This document shows positions 34,841 to 42,766 of a stretch of DNA of 64,000 bases, piece after piece. A program made the translations under genes and the position numbers. The notes under the pieces are model-generated. The model saw only the letters and a list, made by a program, of their open reading frames with translations. It ran no database searches and was not told the origin of the DNA. Numbering within the stretch: position 1 is the first letter of the stretch; the number at the start of each line of letters is the position of its first letter. The stretch is from assembly GCA_047633055.1 (NCBI GenBank), contig JBLIEI010000011.1, positions 1-64,000 on the forward strand, given 5' to 3'. This stretch comes from CALJFL01 sp047633055. Its GTDB lineage: Bacteria > Pseudomonadota > Gammaproteobacteria > Pseudomonadales > Halieaceae.

Positions 34841-36238
34841 TTATCCTCTTGCGCTTAAAATTTGGTTGAGCTGTTCTAACGTGGCAGCGGATGGCAATGC
34901 CATAATTGCTTGCCATATTTCGTCAGCTCGACTTTGATTGGTGTTAGTTAACATATTGGCGTTAAACTTTTGGCGAACCTCATCGGTACTCAGCGCCCGT
35001 CCTGCAGCACCTCGATTAACGGGTTCACGGTGCTCAAGGAGATCGCCTGTGCTGGTTTTTATGCGCACTCCCCCCGAGAAATATTCAGGAAATTGCGACT
35101 GCTCCCAGTGCTCGAAACTGACACATTGCGCTAGCGCCAAAATGTCCTTGTTGCGAAGTGCGTCAGGCTCGAGTTCGGCTAGACCAAATTCGCCCCGTAC
35201 GGCAGCTGCAGCAATGCAATATTGGATACTGAACTTGGCGTCGTAATCGCTGGTCGGGATGCGTTTGGCTGCTGCCGGCTTACAGACCACGTCGAATTGG
35301 TTTTCATGTAGCAGGGCCGTGACTTCCTGGATGTCGCCGGGATGCAGATTGTGCTGCTGCATGAGTGAAATGATTGAATCGATGCAGGCATGATTGAAGT
35401 GGCAAACCGGGTAGGGCTTTATTGCAATGTTGAGTAGTTCCCAGCGGTGGCCGAGCCCTCGAGTAACCGGTTCTACATTCACCTCTTGTCCGCGTAAATA
35501 CAAGGGATACAAACCATAGCGGCCCTGATATGCATCGGCCGGCCCTTGAAACTCATTGGCAGCAAGGGCTGTGGCCATTATTGAATTACTCGCCGAGTCG
35601 CCGGGATGCATCCGTTTAGTCCAGGCGCCATCCTCCAAGAACTGCATGCTGCCACTGGCCATACTAAGTGCTATGCCCTGTGCGCGTATGGTCTGTGTTT
35701 GAGTGAGGTTTGCCAGTCTGCCGGCCCCGAGCGTACAGCCAAAAATGCTGACGAGGCCCGTTGGATGGTAGCCATTTTTCTGGAACATACCGTCGGCAAC
35801 CTGCCCAAGTCGGGCTGATGCTTCAACAGCAACAATGTAAGCCATGAGTGCTTCTTGACCTGAGGCGCCGTGTGTATAGCCCTGTGCAAGCGCCATTGGT
35901 AGTGCGCTTGCGGAGCAATGAATGATCGATTCGCTATGGGTGTCATCGTAATCGAGTCCATGCACCAGCAGGCCGTTTAAAAAAGCCGCGTCGCGTGACG
36001 ACAATAAGTGTTCGCCGCCTATAACACTACAGGTGCCCGTGGAGCCCAGCGTCTGCATGGCGCCTATGCCACTTTGAGCAAAAGAGAACTGATGCGAAGC
36101 GAAGGCAATACCAACGGAGTCGGCAATGCACAGCAATGCGTAGTCGACAACGTTAGGAGGCAGGGCGCTAAAGGCGCAGGTCACCGAGAAATCTGCCAAT
36201 ACCTCGCTAATAGAAGTCGCATCGTCAGCGCTAGTCAC
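34841..36238 (-). CDS. MmgE/PrpD-family hydro-lyase or epimerase
   Basis: A 465-residue MmgE/PrpD-family protein. The family signatures LVHGLDYDDTHSE, GYHPTG, NIAIKPYPVCHFNHACID and SDYDAKFSIQYCIA are present, in order. Known members are 2-methylcitrate dehydratase, cis-aconitate decarboxylase and iminodisuccinate epimerase, all acting on substituted dicarboxylic or tricarboxylic acids. Its place between a CitE-like lyase and the HpaB-like enzyme suggests such an acid as a pathway intermediate. The stop is six bases before the HpaB-like start. A half-site of the CGGACA element lies 40 bases before its own ATG. Confidence 0.88.
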   Translation of the reverse strand: MTSADDATSISEVLADFSVTCAFSALPPNVVDYALLCIADSVGIAFASHQFSFAQSGIGAMQTLGSTGTCSVIGGEHLLSSRDAAFLNGLLVHGLDYDDTHSESIIHCSASALPMALAQGYTHGASGQEALMAYIVAVEASARLGQVADGMFQKNGYHPTGLVSIFGCTLGAGRLANLTQTQTIRAQGIALSMASGSMQFLEDGAWTKRMHPGDSASNSIMATALAANEFQGPADAYQGRYGLYPLYLRGQEVNVEPVTRGLGHRWELLNIAIKPYPVCHFNHACIDSIISLMQQHNLHPGDIQEVTALLHENQFDVVCKPAAAKRIPTSDYDAKFSIQYCIAAAAVRGEFGLAELEPDALRNKDILALAQCVSFEHWEQSQFPEYFSGGVRIKTSTGDLLEHREPVNRGAAGRALSTDEVRQKFNANMLTNTNQSRADEIWQAIMALPSAATLEQLNQILSARG

Positions 36239-36277
36239 GATCCGTATGTCCCGGTTTTAATAAGCATGATATTCGAA

Positions 36278-36287
36278 TGTCCGAAGG
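36278..36287 (-). promoter_or_regulatory. CGGACA half-site, site G
   Basis: On the minus strand CCTTCGGACA followed by TTCG: only the CGGACATT half matches. It stands 40-49 bases upstream of the MmgE/PrpD start in the 73-base gap after citE. Weak evidence on its own. Confidence 0.3.
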
Positions 36288-36311
36288 TGATAGCTGGCAG
36301 CGTCTAAAAGG

Positions 36312-37214
36312 TTATTGTGAGAGTTTTTTGGCTAACGCGAGAATACGTTGTGACTTGTACACGATAGGGTAATCAATGAAGTATCCGTCTAGCTGTATCG
36401 AGGCTGAACCAGCAGCCTCAGCGGCTTCAAAGGCGGTTACCACGGCTTCGGCATGCGCGATTTCCTCGGCGCTAGGCGTGAATGTGGTATTACACAGGGG
36501 TACCTGACTAGGGTGGATGCACAGCTTTCCTGTAAATCCAAACTTTTTGCCGCGCTCTGCCGAGGCACAAAATCTCTCGTTATCATTAATTTGTAAGACC
36601 ACGGTATCAATCGGTGGATCTATGTTGGCCACGCGAGTGGCGTGGCTAATACGTGCGCGAGCGTAGCTCAGTACCTCTTCATCTGCGCTCCATATATAGT
36701 CCAGGTCGAGAGTATAATCGCCGCCGCCAAAGGAAAGGCGCCTGACTCTAGGGGAGGCCGAGGCGATTTCAGTGGCATATTCCACACCACATGCGGTCTC
36801 GATAATGGGCATGAGGTCAATGCTGCCAATGGGTAAGTTAGCCTCACGCTCTGCCGCGCTGATTAGCGCGTCGACTGCCAAAATAGTCGCTGCAGATTCT
36901 ACCTTTGGTATGACAATACCGTCTAGCCAGGGCCCGATAACCGCTTTGATATCCTCCTCGCAATAACCCGTATCCAACGCATTAACCCGGATATAGCCCA
37001 AGCAGCTTCGCGGCTGCTTCATTGCTTGCACAACCGTCTCACGCGTTGCAACTTTTTCGGCAATCGCGACGGCGTCCTCGAGATCAAGGATCACGGCGTC
37101 GGCGGCGGCGCCAAAGACTTTTTCAACTTTTCTTGGGTGGTTCCCAGGAGTAAAAAGAAAGCTTCTAATGACTCGTATTTCAGTGCTTGTATCGGTATTC
37201 AATTTTAGCTCCAT
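36312..37214 (-). CDS. HpcH/HpaI (CitE-like) C-C lyase
   Basis: A 300-residue protein of the citrate-lyase beta/HpcH aldolase family. RSFLFTPGNHPRKVEKV starts the barrel, with R76 (YIRVNAL), E139 (PIIETACGV) and D166 (FGGGDYTLDLD) at the substrate and Mg sites, and the C-terminal KLCIHPSQV motif. Free CitE-like proteins are usually CoA-dependent lyases such as malyl-, citramalyl- or beta-methylmalyl-CoA lyase, cleaving to acetyl-CoA or pyruvate/glyoxylate. With MaoC (38.1 kb) and CaiB (40.7 kb) this would give a standard activate-hydrate-cleave end to a branched-acid pathway. It overlaps the gntR stop by ten bases. Confidence 0.88.
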   Translation of the reverse strand: MELKLNTDTSTEIRVIRSFLFTPGNHPRKVEKVFGAAADAVILDLEDAVAIAEKVATRETVVQAMKQPRSCLGYIRVNALDTGYCEEDIKAVIGPWLDGIVIPKVESAATILAVDALISAAEREANLPIGSIDLMPIIETACGVEYATEIASASPRVRRLSFGGGDYTLDLDYIWSADEEVLSYARARISHATRVANIDPPIDTVVLQINDNERFCASAERGKKFGFTGKLCIHPSQVPLCNTTFTPSAEEIAHAEAVVTAFEAAEAAGSASIQLDGYFIDYPIVYKSQRILALAKKLSQ

Positions 37215-37981
37215 GCCCAGCCGTCAGGCGATTGCCATCCGCGGGTAAATTCAAAGGAATAGTTAAAGTTAGCTGCCGCGTGCTCGGAGATAGACACTTC
37301 AAACACTCGCCCCTTGCTCCCATAATATCGGCGGCAAATTTTTAGTGATGCTGAGCCAGGTTCGACGTCCAGTAAGCTAGCCGTCCGTTCGTCCAAAATA
37401 CCTGCATAAAGCTCAACTTCCACTTTTTGTACGACTTCGCCGTACAGGTCGGAGATAACCCGATATGCCGGCGTTGAAGTAACACCAATTTTGCTGGCGG
37501 CGTCGGCGTACGCTGGCAGAATATAGACTTGGCTGGAGCAAATAGGTTGTCCAGAATCAAGAAATACTCTCAGGCCTGTGACGCAGCACCATTGGCTACT
37601 GGTCGGACATTTTATCTCACGAGCGAGAGCTCGATTTAGTTTTACGTCGCTGCGTTCGAGGACGCGGAAGCGACTATCTTCAGGATAACTGAATAACTCC
37701 GACGGCTCTTTAACAAGTTGTACGTAAGACTCTTGGCTCTCACGCGCCAAAACGATCGTGCCGATCCCCCGGCGGCGCTCTATCAGTTTAATTTCTTCAA
37801 GCACACGCAGTGCTTCTCGAATGGTATGCCGGCTGACTTGATAGGTTTTCATCAGGGCCAGTTCACCGGGCATTCGAGTTCCCACCGCAAGTTTGCCGCT
37901 GCGAATGGCGCTCAGAAGCTCCTCGGCGATAATCCGATAGCGAGGACCTTTTCCAGTTTCTGCTGCTATAACTTGGGGCAT
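37205..37981 (-). CDS. GntR-family regulator with UTRA domain
   Basis: A 258-residue GntR regulator of the HutC/UTRA type. Residues about 15-80 form the winged helix (GTRMPGELALMKTYQVSRHT recognition region), and residues about 95-245 a UTRA ligand-binding domain. Such proteins repress catabolic operons until a pathway intermediate binds. The gene is first in the gntR-citE-mmgE-hpaB set and faces a MaoC gene across a 77-base gap containing CGGACA site E, consistent with autoregulation. A further TGGTCGGACA lies inside its coding region (37600-37609). I propose it recognises the CGGACA element across 20.9-40.7 kb. Confidence 0.88.
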   Translation of the reverse strand: MPQVIAAETGKGPRYRIIAEELLSAIRSGKLAVGTRMPGELALMKTYQVSRHTIREALRVLEEIKLIERRRGIGTIVLARESQESYVQLVKEPSELFSYPEDSRFRVLERSDVKLNRALAREIKCPTSSQWCCVTGLRVFLDSGQPICSSQVYILPAYADAASKIGVTSTPAYRVISDLYGEVVQKVEVELYAGILDERTASLLDVEPGSASLKICRRYYGSKGRVFEVSISEHAAANFNYSFEFTRGWQSPDGWAWS

Positions 37982-38014
37982 ACTTGCATCTTAGTTGGCA
38001 TAGTAAGATACTAT

Positions 38015-38024
38015 TGTCCGTACA
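38015..38024 (-). promoter_or_regulatory. CGGACA element, site E
   Basis: On the minus strand TGTACGGACA, identical to sites A and B. It lies in the intergenic region between the divergent gntR and maoC genes, 34 bases from each start, the best position for autoregulation. Confidence 0.6.
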
Positions 38025-38058
38025 TTTGGATCTATAAGCAAGCGTGAGGGTAAAAAAG

Positions 38059-38568
38059 ATGGGCGTTAGACAGGATGAGCAAGTAGGACCTAACCGTTAT
38101 CGGGCGGCAACGGGACGGTTGTATGAAGATTTTACTGCCGGTGATGTGTATGAGCACCATCCCGGTCGGACCGTAAGCCAGCAGGATAACGCATGGTTCA
38201 CTTTACTGACAATGAATACCCATCCGCTGCACTTTGACGAGGAATATGCTAAAAAATCGGAGTTCGGAAAGCCCCTTATTTGTAGCCCGCTGACTCTAGC
38301 TATTCTGGTTGGTATGAGCGTGTCAGATGTTAGTGAGAAAGCAATTGCTAACCTGGGTTGGAAGGAGATTGCGCTGGTAGCACCGGTGTTTCCCGGCGAT
38401 ACGCTTTATGCAGAGTCCGAAGTACTTAACAAGCGAGAGTCTAAATCGCGGCCCGATGCCGGCGTTGTGACTGTCAAAACAACGGGGCGTAATCAGCATG
38501 GGAAGGAGGTATGTATCTTTGAACGATCCATGCTTATCCCGAAGCGTTCCGAAGCCGATTCTGAGTGA
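38059..38568 (+). CDS. MaoC-family (hot-dog) enoyl-CoA hydratase
   Basis: A 169-residue single-domain MaoC-like protein. The hydratase-2 pattern GRTVSQQDNAWFTLLTMNTHPLHFDEEYA is present with D43 and H55 at the catalytic positions. MaoC proteins hydrate enoyl-CoAs; a subgroup acts on mesaconyl-CoA. The ATG at 38059 is preferred to the GTG at 38044 because GAGGG lies at the right distance. The acyl-CoA dehydrogenase starts 15 bases downstream, so the two form an operon facing gntR across CGGACA site E. Confidence 0.85.
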   Translation: MGVRQDEQVGPNRYRAATGRLYEDFTAGDVYEHHPGRTVSQQDNAWFTLLTMNTHPLHFDEEYAKKSEFGKPLICSPLTLAILVGMSVSDVSEKAIANLGWKEIALVAPVFPGDTLYAESEVLNKRESKSRPDAGVVTVKTTGRNQHGKEVCIFERSMLIPKRSEADSE

Positions 38569-38583
38569 TTTAGAGTAATTTAT

Positions 38584-39756
38584 ATGACAAATAGTAATTT
38601 TAGTGAGAGTGAATACGCCGAAGTGGAAGCTCAGATTCTCGATACGATTGATCGATGGGTTGAAAAGGATGTAAGACCGATCGCGCGACATTTTGATCAG
38701 GCAGATGAGTACCCGACCGACTTAGTGGAGCAAATGAAAGAACTGGGTCTGTTTGGCGCCACAATCTCTACGGAATACGGCGGTTTGGGCTTAAGTGCCA
38801 GCACTTATTCTCAAATTGTGTCCAGAATATGTGAGGTCTGGATGGCGCCTTCTGGCATTTTCAACTCTCATTTGATCATGGCTCACTGTGTGGAACGTGC
38901 GGGAACCGAAGCACAAAAAGAGCGGTTTTTGCCGCGCTTTGCTACCGGAGAGTTGCGAGGCGGCATTGGTTTGACCGAACCTGATGCGGGTACTGATCTG
39001 CAGGGTATACGCATGGTGGCCAAGCGCGATGGCGATGATTATGTGATCAATGGCAACAAGACATGGATCACCAATGGTATCAAGGGAAATTGTCTGGCAG
39101 TGTTGACCAAAACAGACCCAACTGCCTCGCCGGCCCATAAGGGCATGAGCCTGTTTATGTGTGAGAAGGGAGAGGGATTTACGGTTGGCAAAAAGCTTAA
39201 GAAGTTGGGCTACAAAGCGATAGACAGTGCCGAGCTAATTTTCCAGGATTTTCGGGTGAGTGCAGATAACCTGATTGGCGGCGAAGAAGGCCGCGGCTTC
39301 GTGCAGGTAGCGGGTGGACTCGAGCTTGGTCGTATCAATATTGCGGCACGGGGCGCCGGTATGGCCGCTGGAGCGACTAAGATGGCACTCGCCTATGCGA
39401 AAGAGCGTAAGACATTTGGTAAACCGATTGTTGAGCATCAGGCTATCCAGCTCAAACTGGCTGAAATGTCGACGCGAGCCGAGGCTGCGCGCCTGTTAGT
39501 TGAGCAAGCCGCGCGGAAATATGATTTGGGCGAGCGCTGTGATCTCGAGGCAGGGCAGGCAAAATTTTTCGCTTCTGAGGCTGCTGTGCAAAATAGCCTG
39601 GATGGACTTCGTGTGTTCGGCGGTTACAGCTATTCCACTGAGTATGAAATTGAGCGATTTTATCGCGATGCGCCTCTCATGTGTATCGGTGAGGGTACCA
39701 ATGAAATACAGCGTATTATCATTGCAAAACAGATGGTCGCAAGATCAGGGGGCTAG
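38584..39756 (+). CDS. Acyl-CoA dehydrogenase
   Basis: A 390-residue FAD-dependent acyl-CoA dehydrogenase. The family signatures GGIGLTEPDAGTDLQG (FAD contact) and KTWITNG are intact; the C-terminal YRDAPLMCIGEGTNEIQR provides E370 as the likely catalytic base. It oxidises an acyl-CoA to the 2-enoyl-CoA, the substrate expected for the MaoC protein encoded just upstream. The chain length or branching is not readable. It ends 25 bases before the convergent nitroreductase stop. Confidence 0.92.
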   Translation: MTNSNFSESEYAEVEAQILDTIDRWVEKDVRPIARHFDQADEYPTDLVEQMKELGLFGATISTEYGGLGLSASTYSQIVSRICEVWMAPSGIFNSHLIMAHCVERAGTEAQKERFLPRFATGELRGGIGLTEPDAGTDLQGIRMVAKRDGDDYVINGNKTWITNGIKGNCLAVLTKTDPTASPAHKGMSLFMCEKGEGFTVGKKLKKLGYKAIDSAELIFQDFRVSADNLIGGEEGRGFVQVAGGLELGRINIAARGAGMAAGATKMALAYAKERKTFGKPIVEHQAIQLKLAEMSTRAEAARLLVEQAARKYDLGERCDLEAGQAKFFASEAAVQNSLDGLRVFGGYSYSTEYEIERFYRDAPLMCIGEGTNEIQRIIIAKQMVARSGG

Positions 39757-39781
39757 ACCGTCTGACCTCTGCTCATTTTGG

Positions 39782-40447
39782 TTAGAGAAATACGGTAAAC
39801 TCGTTAACAGGCAATCGCGGGGTGCGATAGCCGTTAACGGCGGCGTCATGGTCTGCGTAGCCTAGCGACATAGCACAGACGAACATTTGTTCTTTGGGCG
39901 CGCCGATCAGGTGCATTACCGTATCATGGTATTTGAGAAAGGCGGCCTGCGCGCAGGTCTCCAAGCCTAGTCCACGAGCTGCTAGCATCACTGATTGTAT
40001 AAACATACCGCAGTCTATCCAGCTACCCAGTTCCATATCCCGGTCTATAGTAAAAAATAATGCCGCTGGCGCGTCAAAAAAGTCATAATTTTTCCCGTGC
40101 TGCAGCGACATATTTTTCTTGTCACCCTTTTCGATACCAATGTGACCATAAAGTCCCCAGCCGGTATTGCGGCGACGACCGATGTAGGGCTCGCGCCATT
40201 CAACGGGGTAGTAGTTGTACTCTTGGTTTCCAGCATCACCCTGTGCATGTCGTGCCTGGCAGGCATTAGCAATCTCGTCGCGTTTTGCGTCCATGGCGAC
40301 CCATACATGCCAGGGTTGGATATTTGATCCCGAAGGGGCTCTGCCCGCAGTAGCAAGAATAGTTTCTATGCTGTCTCGAGTAACAGGCTTATTCTTCAGA
40401 AACGCACGAATCGATTGCCGCCCGTTTATTGCCTCATCCACATGCAT
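39782..40447 (-). CDS. Nitroreductase-family FMN oxidoreductase
   Basis: A 221-residue nitroreductase-fold protein. The N-terminal RQSIRAFLKNKPV and APSGSNIQPWHVWV provide FMN-binding contacts, and the C-terminal GYADHDAAVNGYRTPR region is family-typical. It probably uses NAD(P)H to reduce or desaturate a small organic compound; true nitroaromatic reduction is not implied. It is divergent from the third CaiB gene with CGGACA site F between them, about 200 bases upstream of it, so it may or may not share that regulation. Confidence 0.85.
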   Translation of the reverse strand: MHVDEAINGRQSIRAFLKNKPVTRDSIETILATAGRAPSGSNIQPWHVWVAMDAKRDEIANACQARHAQGDAGNQEYNYYPVEWREPYIGRRRNTGWGLYGHIGIEKGDKKNMSLQHGKNYDFFDAPAALFFTIDRDMELGSWIDCGMFIQSVMLAARGLGLETCAQAAFLKYHDTVMHLIGAPKEQMFVCAMSLGYADHDAAVNGYRTPRLPVNEFTVFL

Positions 40448-40649
40448 ATTAATCCCCGTTCGTTCTATATTAGTTGCTATATTACCGCGAAGTTAATCGA
40501 CTGTAACTTGGAAAATTGCGTAGCAATCTTGTTCAGCGGATTGGCAGGTTAGTTTAGGGAGTACTGTTGCCCTGTTGAACTAAATTATGACGAACTATGC
40601 CCTTAACTAGCCACTTCTAAAATTCCAATTGTGCTAAAATGACGCTCTT

Positions 40650-40659
40650 TGTCCGGTCA
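40650..40659 (-). promoter_or_regulatory. CGGACA element, site F
   Basis: On the minus strand TGACCGGACA, identical to site D. It lies 18 bases upstream of the CaiB 3 start, close to where transcription would begin (TAAAAT at 40635-40640 could be the -10), so a repressor bound here could block initiation. Confidence 0.6.
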
Positions 40660-40676
40660 TTCATTGGAGAATTTTT

Positions 40677-41876
40677 ATGTCGAAGCCTTTAGCAGGCGTG
40701 CGTATGTTGGATTTAACGCATATGCTTTCTGGTCCCTACGGTGCGATGATTATCGCGGATCTCGGCGCGGATACAATCAAAGTGGAGCCTTTGTACGGTG
40801 AGGCAACGCGTAGTTTGCTTGCGAATGACCCAGTTAATTCGCTGGATGGTCAGGGCGCCTACTATATTACATTGAACCGCAATAAGCGCAGTGTTGCCAT
40901 TGACCTCAAGTCGCCGGAAGGGCTGGAAGTGTTTTATGATCTGGTGCGAGAGTCTGACGTTGTGATAGAAAATTTTTCTGCTGGTGTGGCGGATAAGCTG
41001 GGCATTGGCTACGACGATCTAGTAAAAGTGAATCCTAAAATAATAGCATGTTCCGTGAGCGGATTCGGATCAAATGGGCCTAACTTTCAGCGACCGGCGT
41101 TTGATCAGGTGGTACAGGCTTTGGGTGGTGGGATGTCAATTACTGGCCATGACAAATCTCATCAGACTCGGGCAGGCATTCCAATTGGCGACCTGGGTGG
41201 CGGTATGTTTGGCGCTATGGGCATAATGGCTGCACTCTACGAACGCGAGAAAAGCGGTATTGGTCAGCATGTGGATATATCGATGCTGGATTGCCAGATC
41301 TCGATGCTGAATTATATGGCCACCATGCATTTTTTGTCGGGAGAGAATCCCCATCCAATCGGTAATGGCCATTTTGTCCATGTACCCTACAACAGTTTCT
41401 CTACTTCCGATGGTGAGATCATTATCGCAGTAATTTTTGACAAGTTCTGGCATAGCCTGGTAGAAATGTTGGATTTCGCTCCATTCAGTGATTCGAAGTA
41501 CGAGACCCAACCGGGACGACTGGCTGATAAAGAATTTATCGAAGAAAATCTGATCCGTATTCTGAGCACGAACACGAGTGACTACTGGTTACAGCGGCTT
41601 GAGGCAAAGCGAATCCCGTGTGCTCGGGTAAATAACTTCGCGGAGGCATTGAACGATGAGCAGGTGCTGGCGAGAAATATGGTGATTGATTTAGAGCACC
41701 CCAATGGCAAAAAAACAAAGGGCCCAGGTAATCCAATCAAACTTTCGCGGACTGCAGAAGAGAGCTTTTCTCCTGCGCCGTTATTAGGCGAGCATACCCA
41801 CGGGGTGCTGACCGAGTTGTTGGGGTACAGTGATAGTCAGGTTGAAGCGCTACGCGCGGCGGGCTCCATCGCGTAA
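40677..41876 (+). CDS. Family III (CaiB/BaiF) CoA-transferase 3
   Basis: A 399-residue CaiB/BaiF CoA-transferase, with LAGVRMLDLTHMLSGPYGAM at the start, ADLGADTIKVE next, and D172 (IGDLGGGMFGAMG) as the catalytic aspartate. It would load CoA on to a carboxylic acid. With the MaoC, acyl-CoA dehydrogenase and CitE-like genes nearby, mesaconate- or methylsuccinate-type acids are candidate substrates, but this is inference. TTGGAGAA is the ribosome binding site; CGGACA site F is immediately upstream. Confidence 0.9.
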   Translation: MSKPLAGVRMLDLTHMLSGPYGAMIIADLGADTIKVEPLYGEATRSLLANDPVNSLDGQGAYYITLNRNKRSVAIDLKSPEGLEVFYDLVRESDVVIENFSAGVADKLGIGYDDLVKVNPKIIACSVSGFGSNGPNFQRPAFDQVVQALGGGMSITGHDKSHQTRAGIPIGDLGGGMFGAMGIMAALYEREKSGIGQHVDISMLDCQISMLNYMATMHFLSGENPHPIGNGHFVHVPYNSFSTSDGEIIIAVIFDKFWHSLVEMLDFAPFSDSKYETQPGRLADKEFIEENLIRILSTNTSDYWLQRLEAKRIPCARVNNFAEALNDEQVLARNMVIDLEHPNGKKTKGPGNPIKLSRTAEESFSPAPLLGEHTHGVLTELLGYSDSQVEALRAAGSIA

Positions 41877-41887
41877 ACGAGAAATCT

Positions 41888-41929
41888 CCACGGCGTGGGT
41901 TCAGCAGTGCCGGTCAGCCCACGCTGTGG
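41888..41929. other. Hairpin between convergent CaiB 3 and yebC genes
   Basis: CCACGGCGTGGG (41888-41899) and CCCACGCTGTGG (41918-41929) pair at 11 of 12 positions with an 18-base loop. The right arm lies inside the 3-prime end of the minus-strand yebC gene. There is no T-run, so a classic terminator is doubtful, though it may slow convergent polymerases. Confidence 0.35.
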
Positions 41930-42627
41930 TATACGTTTTGGACGTCCTCCAGGTAGTCTAGCAAATCTAGTAGGTGATCCAAGGTGGCCCGATCCCCATC
42001 GCCAAGCGGAGCCAGCGATTGTGCTACAAACTGGATTTCATCCAAGTCGAACTCGGTGATATCGTATTCATCAACGAGGGTCTGTCTGGCTTTGAAATAT
42101 TCGGTATGGGGTGTAAAGACAGTTATTTTCCCCTTTTCGCTTTCTATATCACTCACATCAACATCAGCCATCATTAGTGCATTTAGCACTGTCTCTTCGT
42201 CTTTATGTGAGAACACAAAAATGGCGTTGTGATCGAACATGTGGCTGACGCTACCGGTGTTCCCCAGTTTGCACTTAGCTTTGTTAAAGCATAAACGTAC
42301 ATCGCCAAAGGTGCGGTTGGGGTTGTCGGTGAGACAGTCCACTATAAGCATAGAACCGCTGGGGCCAAAGCCCTCATAGCGCGCCAAAGCAAAGTCTTCG
42401 CCACCGGTGCCCTTGGCCTTGTCGATGGCCTTGTCGATAACGTGAGTGGGCACCTGGTCTTTTTTGGCTCGGTCGATGATGCTGCGTAAGGACAGATTGC
42501 CGGCCGGATCCAGGCCGCCGGACTTGGCCGAAACATATATTTCCCTGGCGTATTTGCTGTAAACCCTGGCTTTTTGGTCAGAAGTCTTGGCCATGGACAA
42601 TTTTCGATTCTGGTAGGCTCTGCCCAT
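41914..42627 (-). CDS. yebC: YebC/PmpR-family regulator (YeeN-type)
   Basis: A 237-residue YebC-family protein of the YeeN type, beginning MGRAYQNRKLSMAKTSDQKA and carrying the typical AREIYVSAKSGGLDP, VPTHVIDKAIDKAKG, YEGFGPSGSMLIVDCLTDN and GNTGSVSHMFDH motifs. Family members act as DNA-binding regulators, and YebC has been proposed to help translation of difficult stretches. Its relation to the neighbouring CoA-transferase is only convergence. Confidence 0.9.
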   Translation of the reverse strand: MGRAYQNRKLSMAKTSDQKARVYSKYAREIYVSAKSGGLDPAGNLSLRSIIDRAKKDQVPTHVIDKAIDKAKGTGGEDFALARYEGFGPSGSMLIVDCLTDNPNRTFGDVRLCFNKAKCKLGNTGSVSHMFDHNAIFVFSHKDEETVLNALMMADVDVSDIESEKGKITVFTPHTEYFKARQTLVDEYDITEFDLDEIQFVAQSLAPLGDGDRATLDHLLDLLDYLEDVQNVYHSVG

Positions 42628-42766
42628 AAGTTAACTCCGTGGTTAGCACTGACTGGAGGCGCAATATAAAGCTTTAGCCGTTCTGTATCCAGAGCGAGTT
42701 CCGGCGTGACTCGCCGATAAATCTTGGTACACTCAGTATCGTTACCAGATATAGCAGGACTGAAAC

